DNA of 9,682 bases from NCBI GenBank assembly GCA_910585395.1, contig CAJUCK010000007.1:39044-48725 (forward strand), read 5' to 3'. A program made the position numbers and the translations under genes. The stretch's first letter is position 1. The number at the start of each line of letters is the position of its first letter. The notes below the pieces were generated by a model. The model was not told the DNA's origin. It saw only the letters and a list, made by a program, of their open reading frames with translations, and did no database searches. Positions 6,604 to 9,682 of this stretch are shown piece after piece. Source of the DNA: an uncultured Lachnospiraceae bacterium. Lineage in GTDB: Bacteria; Bacillota; Clostridia; Lachnospirales; Lachnospiraceae.

Positions 6604-7494
6604 ATGCAGGTTAAAAATTACAATAAGAGAACATTGATGGATTACAGCCCGGATATTAAGGTGTTAGACTGTACGATGCGCGATGGGGGACTTGTGAATA
6701 ATTTTGCATTTTCCGATGATTTTGTGCGGGACCTGTATGAGGCGAATATTAAGGCGGGCGTTGACTATATGGAGTTTGGCTACAAAGCCTCAAAGGAATT
6801 ATTTGATCCTAAAGATTTTGGGAAATGGAAGTTCTGTGAAGAGAAGGATATCCGTGCTGTAGTGGGAGATAACAAGTCATCTTTAAAAATTTCAGTAATG
6901 GCGGATGTGGGGCGCTGTGATTATAGGAAGGATATTCTCCCCAAAAAAGACAGCGCAATTGATCTTGTAAGAGTAGCCACTTATATCCATCAGATTCCGG
7001 CTGCGGTTGAGATGATAGAACATCTTAAGAGAAAAGGGTATGAAGTGACAGTTAATATTATGGCAGTATCGAAGGTAAATAGCGACGATCTGGACGCAGC
7101 TTTACAGCTTTTGGCAAAAAGTTCTGTAGATGTGATATACCTGGTTGACAGCTTTGGATCTTTTTATCCAGAGCAGATTACAAAGCTCTCCCAGAAATAT
7201 GTGGAGGCAGCAGATGCGGCAGGGAAAACAGTGGGCATCCATGCACATAATAATCAGCAGCTTGCATTTGCCAATACCATTGAGGCATGCCGTATGGGCA
7301 TATGTCTTCTGGACGCGACAGTCAGCGGTATGGGAAGAGGCGCTGGAAATTGTTTTCTGGAGGCGCTGCTTAGTTTCCTTAAAAATCCAAAATACAATGA
7401 AATTCCAATTATTCGTTTTGTAGAAAAGCATATGTTGAAATTAAAGGAAGAAGGCGTACGATATTCCCTATCTGCTTACTGGAATCCTGAATAG
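6604..7494 (+). CDS. DRE-TIM aldolase/lyase-family protein (HMGL-like), 3' end frameshifted
   Basis: This frame encodes 296 residues. Near the N-terminus LDCTMRDGGLVNNF (from residue 21) gives the catalytic Arg-Asp (R26, D27) of the DRE-TIM metallolyases; GIHAHNN (H213, H215) supplies the two metal-binding histidines. VADVGRCDY, LVDSFGSFYPEQ and SGMGRGAGN are also typical of the TIM barrel of HMG-CoA lyase/4-hydroxy-2-oxovalerate aldolase relatives. The reaction is an aldol-type cleavage or condensation of a 2-oxo acid or acyl compound; the substrate is unknown. GGAGG at 6591-6595, 8 nt before ATG 6604, fixes the start over an in-frame TTG (6574) and ATG (6589). The frame ends abnormally in YSLSAYWNPE and a TAG, while the true tail is readable in another frame from 7457. 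The barrel and catalytic residues are kept, but the C-terminal helices are lost, so the product is probably impaired. Confidence 0.8.
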   Translation: MQVKNYNKRTLMDYSPDIKVLDCTMRDGGLVNNFAFSDDFVRDLYEANIKAGVDYMEFGYKASKELFDPKDFGKWKFCEEKDIRAVVGDNKSSLKISVMADVGRCDYRKDILPKKDSAIDLVRVATYIHQIPAAVEMIEHLKRKGYEVTVNIMAVSKVNSDDLDAALQLLAKSSVDVIYLVDSFGSFYPEQITKLSQKYVEAADAAGKTVGIHAHNNQQLAFANTIEACRMGICLLDATVSGMGRGAGNCFLEALLSFLKNPKYNEIPIIRFVEKHMLKLKEEGVRYSLSAYWNPE

Positions 7495-7579
7495 CCATCC
7501 TTCCTCAGCCATTAAATTTCTCAAAGATAAGAGAACCGATTATACGAATTTAATGCAGGAATTGATGGATATGGATTAA
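7457..7579 (+). pseudogene. Displaced C-terminal tail of the aldolase gene
   Basis: Read from TAC 7457 in the frame one nucleotide ahead of the upstream gene, this stretch gives 40 residues beginning YDIPYLLTGILNSHPSSAIK and ending in QELMDMD before TAA 7577-7579. This looks like the normal end of the aldolase family and continues naturally after LKLKEEG of the upstream frame. It has no start codon or ribosome binding site of its own. The break is near 7453-7457, where GGC-G is followed by TACGAT. From memory, relatives read about GVxWGYDIPY here, so loss of some 11 nt (TG-xxx-TGG-GGC or similar) would explain both the missing residues and the frame change. Confidence 0.75.
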
Positions 7580-7589
7580 AAGTTAGCGG

Positions 7590-7666
7590 CAGTTAAGCCA
7601 TCGACTGTATTATGTGTTCATTCATGCAGGCATGATTTGCCCATAATACAGCCGATGGCTTAATTG
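7590..7666 (+). terminator. Long imperfect palindrome after the aldolase remnant, probable terminator or repeat
   Basis: The left arm 7590-7614 pairs with the right arm 7642-7666: 14 pairs including one G-T, a single A/C mismatch, then 10 perfect pairs (CTGTATTATG with CATAATACAG). The 27-nt loop contains a smaller perfect palindrome, CATGC-AG-GCATG (7623-7634). At 77 nt it is much larger than an ordinary terminator. The downstream side is T-rich (TTAATTGTATT) but has no clean U-run. It lies between the remnant stop and the tig promoter, so ending aldolase transcription is the simplest role; a dispersed palindromic repeat is the alternative. Confidence 0.6.
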
Positions 7667-7697
7667 TATTAAAATTTTATACTGTACAAAAAAAATA

Positions 7698-7727
7698 CTG
7701 GTATTTTATGAGGGAGTATGCTATAAT
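7698..7727 (+). promoter_or_regulatory. Extended -10 promoter for tig-clpP
   Basis: TGCTATAAT (7719-7727) is a perfect extended -10. The -35 is weak (CTGGTA at 7698-7703, spacer 18), which extended -10 promoters tolerate. Initiation near 7734 leaves a leader of about 115 nt before tig, with a G-run/C-run (GGGGGAGTACCC) near 7745-7756 and a short hairpin-forming CCGGCAGATGCTGG (7801-7814). No CIRCE or CtsR-type operator was recognised by eye. Confidence 0.6.
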
Positions 7728-7849
7728 CTCAGAATGGTGTAAGTTGGGGGAGTACCCTGCAATGCCACAATAGAGAAATATCCCAGAATGAAATAAGCTT
7801 CCGGCAGATGCTGGCGGCATTCTTGAATTTTAAGGAGGAAATAGCAGTA

Positions 7850-9145
7850 ATGAGTGTACAGGTTGAAAAGTTAGAAAAAAATATGGCAAAGCTTACCATC
7901 GAGCTTCCGGCAGAAGAGCTGGAGAAGGCAATACAGGCGGCTTATATGAAAGAAAAGAGCAAGATCAGTCTTCCGGGATTCCGTAAGGGTAAGGTGCCGC
8001 GGCATATGATTGAGAAAATGTATGGACCGGAAATTTTCTTTGAAGATGCAGCAAATACATTGATTACTCAGTCCTATCCACAGGCAGTGGATGAGTCCGG
8101 TATTGAAATTGTTTCCAGACCTGACATTGACATTACGCAGATTGAAAAAGGAAAAGCCTTCATTTATACTGCAGAAGTAGCCGTGAAACCAGAAGTAGTC
8201 CTTGGCGAATATAAAGGAATCGCAGTTACTAGGATTGATACAGCAGTGACAGAAGAAGAAATGAACGCTGAGATTGACAAAGAAAGACAGAGTAATGCGA
8301 GAACAATCACAGTGGAAGACCGTGCGGTTGAAAATGGCGATACAGCAGTTATTGATTTTGAGGGATTTGTGGACGGCACTGCATTTGAAGGCGGTAAAGG
8401 AGAGAATCATTCTCTGGTAATCGGCTCCCATTCCTTTATTGATAATTTTGAAGAGCAGCTTATCGGTAAGAACACTGGCGAAGAGCTGGATGTAAATGTA
8501 ACCTTCCCAGAAGAATACCATGCGCCGGAACTTGCTGGAAAGCCGGCAGTGTTTAAAGTAAAGATTAATGAGATTAAGACTAATGAGCTGCCAGAATTGG
8601 ATGATGAATTTGCACAGGATGTATCTGAGTTTGACACGCTTGCAGAATATAAAGAAGATGTAAAGAAAAGACTGGCAGAGAGAAAGGCAGAAGATGCGAA
8701 ACGCACCCAGGAAGATGAGGCTGTCCAAAAGATTGTAGAAGTTTCACAGATGGAAATTCCAAATGCAATGATAGAGACTCAGGCAGGGGCTATCATGGAT
8801 GATTTCGCCAACCGGATTGCCCAGCAGGGATTGGCTCTGGAACAGTATGCACAGTTAACAGGCACTACGGTAGAGCAGATGCTGGAACAGATGAAACCAG
8901 AAGCATTGAAGCGTATACAGTCCAGCCTGGTACTGGAGGCAATTGCAGTGAAAGAGGATATACAGGTATCTGAGGAAGACGTGGAAGCTGAGATTGTCAG
9001 AATGGCTGAAATGTATGGCATGGAAGCTGATAAGATGAAAGAGTTTATGGGAGAAGCAGAAAAAGAAAACCTCAAGAAGGATCTTGCTGTTCAGAAGGCA
9101 GTGAAACTGGTGATGGAGCATGTAGAAGAAAAAGATGCAGAATAA
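7850..9145 (+). CDS. tig: Trigger factor, ribosome-associated chaperone and peptidyl-prolyl isomerase
   Basis: The 431-residue product is the usual length for trigger factor. The N-terminal ribosome-binding domain carries the signature loop GFRKGKVP (residues 43-50), which docks on ribosomal protein L23 at the exit tunnel. An FKBP-type PPIase domain spans about 150-245 (NGDTAVIDFEGFVDGTAFEGG and GEELDVNVTFPEEYHAPELAGK). The long helical C-terminal arms, rich in Glu and Lys, form the chaperone cradle. The protein is cytosolic and binds nascent chains. AAGGAGG (7832-7838) lies 11 nt before ATG 7850, slightly long but acceptable; an in-frame ATG at 7808 is rejected because it precedes that site and adds 14 residues the family lacks. 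clpP follows after 12 nt, the classic tig-clpP order of Firmicutes and other bacteria. Confidence 0.97.
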   Translation: MSVQVEKLEKNMAKLTIELPAEELEKAIQAAYMKEKSKISLPGFRKGKVPRHMIEKMYGPEIFFEDAANTLITQSYPQAVDESGIEIVSRPDIDITQIEKGKAFIYTAEVAVKPEVVLGEYKGIAVTRIDTAVTEEEMNAEIDKERQSNARTITVEDRAVENGDTAVIDFEGFVDGTAFEGGKGENHSLVIGSHSFIDNFEEQLIGKNTGEELDVNVTFPEEYHAPELAGKPAVFKVKINEIKTNELPELDDEFAQDVSEFDTLAEYKEDVKKRLAERKAEDAKRTQEDEAVQKIVEVSQMEIPNAMIETQAGAIMDDFANRIAQQGLALEQYAQLTGTTVEQMLEQMKPEALKRIQSSLVLEAIAVKEDIQVSEEDVEAEIVRMAEMYGMEADKMKEFMGEAEKENLKKDLAVQKAVKLVMEHVEEKDAE

Positions 9146-9157
9146 GGAGGAAGTTTG

Positions 9158-9682
9158 ATGAGTTTAGTACCTTATGTCGTTGAACAAACCAGCAGAGGAG
9201 AGCGGTCTTACGATATATATTCCAGACTGTTAAAAGACAGAATTATTTTTCTGGGAGAAGAAGTGAACGAGACGACGGCCGGGCTTGTGGTAGCGCAGCT
9301 TTTGTTTCTGGAGTCGGAAGATCCAGGAAAGGATATACATCTGTATATCAATTCGCCAGGTGGTGTGGTAAGCGCCGGGCTTGCAATTTACGATACAATG
9401 AATTATATTAAGTGTGATGTGGAGACGATCTGTATCGGACTGGCAGCCAGTATGGGGGCTTTTCTTCTTGCAGGCGGCACTAAGGGCAAACGATTTGCAC
9501 TTCCCAATGCAGAGATTATGATTCATCAGCCCTCAGGCGGAGCAAAAGGACAGGCGACGGACATACAGATTGCTGCAAATAATATTTTAAATACCAAGAA
9601 GCGATTGAATACCATTTTATCAGAGAATACAGGACAGCCGTATGAGGTGATTGCGGCAGATACAGAGCGTGACAATTATATG
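9158..9682 (+). CDS. clpP: ATP-dependent Clp protease proteolytic subunit, cut at the window end
   Basis: 175 codons are present of an expected 195 or so; the frame is open to the last base. The serine-protease triad is complete: S98 in GLAASMGAFLLAGG, H123 in MIHQPSGG and D172 in DTERDNYM. LYINSPGG (oxyanion region) and the N-terminal GERSYDIYSRLL are also diagnostic. ClpP assembles into two stacked heptamers and degrades proteins unfolded by ClpX or ClpC. AAGGAGG (9144-9150) overlaps the last bases of tig and is 7 nt before the ATG, which supports co-transcription and perhaps translational coupling. Only the C-terminal 20 or so residues are missing because of the window edge. Confidence 0.97.
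   Translation, partial: MSLVPYVVEQTSRGERSYDIYSRLLKDRIIFLGEEVNETTAGLVVAQLLFLESEDPGKDIHLYINSPGGVVSAGLAIYDTMNYIKCDVETICIGLAASMGAFLLAGGTKGKRFALPNAEIMIHQPSGGAKGQATDIQIAANNILNTKKRLNTILSENTGQPYEVIAADTERDNYM

Noticed and set aside
7453..7460. Programmed ribosomal frameshift to join the two aldolase frames
   Set aside because: No slippery run, stimulatory stem or in-frame slow codon or stop is seen at the junction, and residues normally present there appear to be missing; a deletion explains it better.
7808..7849. Longer trigger factor start at ATG 7808
   Set aside because: The AAGGAGG at 7832-7838 lies after this ATG, and the 14 extra residues do not belong to the trigger factor N-terminus.
7734..7849. 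Possible riboswitch or heat-shock operator in the tig leader
   Set aside because: Only short G-run/C-run and weak hairpin pairings are visible; no CIRCE, CtsR-like or known riboswitch core could be recognised.
7871..8728. 285-codon minus-strand open frame opposite tig
   Set aside because: It is antisense to a certain tig gene and is rich in Phe, Ile, Leu and Cys, as expected from the complement of Glu/Lys-rich codons; no ribosome binding site or domain.

Overview
The window looks like a chromosomal stretch from a low-to-mid GC Gram-positive anaerobe of the Clostridia, most likely a Lachnospiraceae member. The evidence is indirect: strong AGGAGG-type ribosome binding sites, sigma-A-like promoters of the TTGACA-N17-TATAAT kind, the adjacent tig-clpP pair, a PdaA-type peptidoglycan deacetylase, and a very large Cache-PAS hybrid histidine kinase with two receiver domains. 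All convincing genes lie on the + strand. No tRNA, rRNA, CRISPR array, insertion sequence or prophage structural gene was seen.

Layout. (1) 1-1468: a good promoter (115-143) drives a YgjP-like zinc metallopeptidase that probably starts at a GTG (180). A DJ-1/PfpI-family protein follows 17 nt later, so the two look like an operon. (2) 1469-2409: a PdaA-like membrane-anchored polysaccharide deacetylase. (3) 2410-2799: a 390-nt gap with a near-perfect 22-nt palindrome and, at its right end, a strong promoter with an A/T dyad over the -10. (4) 2800-3396: an sce7726-family protein with a PD-(D/E)XK-like D...ExK signature. (5) 3420-6433: a promoter and a 979-residue hybrid sensor kinase (dCache, PAS-like, HisKA, HATPase, REC, REC) with no partner regulator in view. 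(6) 6452-7579: a strong promoter, a leader with a long terminator-like hairpin, and a DRE-TIM aldolase gene. This gene carries a frameshift near its 3' end: its last 40 codons are still readable in another frame downstream of the premature stop. (7) 7590-7666: a long imperfect palindrome. (8) 7698-9682: an extended -10 promoter, trigger factor (tig), and 12 nt later clpP, cut by the window end. These two form a protein quality-control operon: Tig handles nascent chains at the ribosome and ClpP supplies the degradation chamber; clpX often follows in this group but lies outside the window.

The main surprises are the broken 3' end of the aldolase gene, the hairpin between its promoter and start codon, the long palindrome in front of tig, and the dyad over the sce7726-gene promoter. 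I found no convincing multi-gene undescribed system; most of the window is housekeeping or signal transduction.
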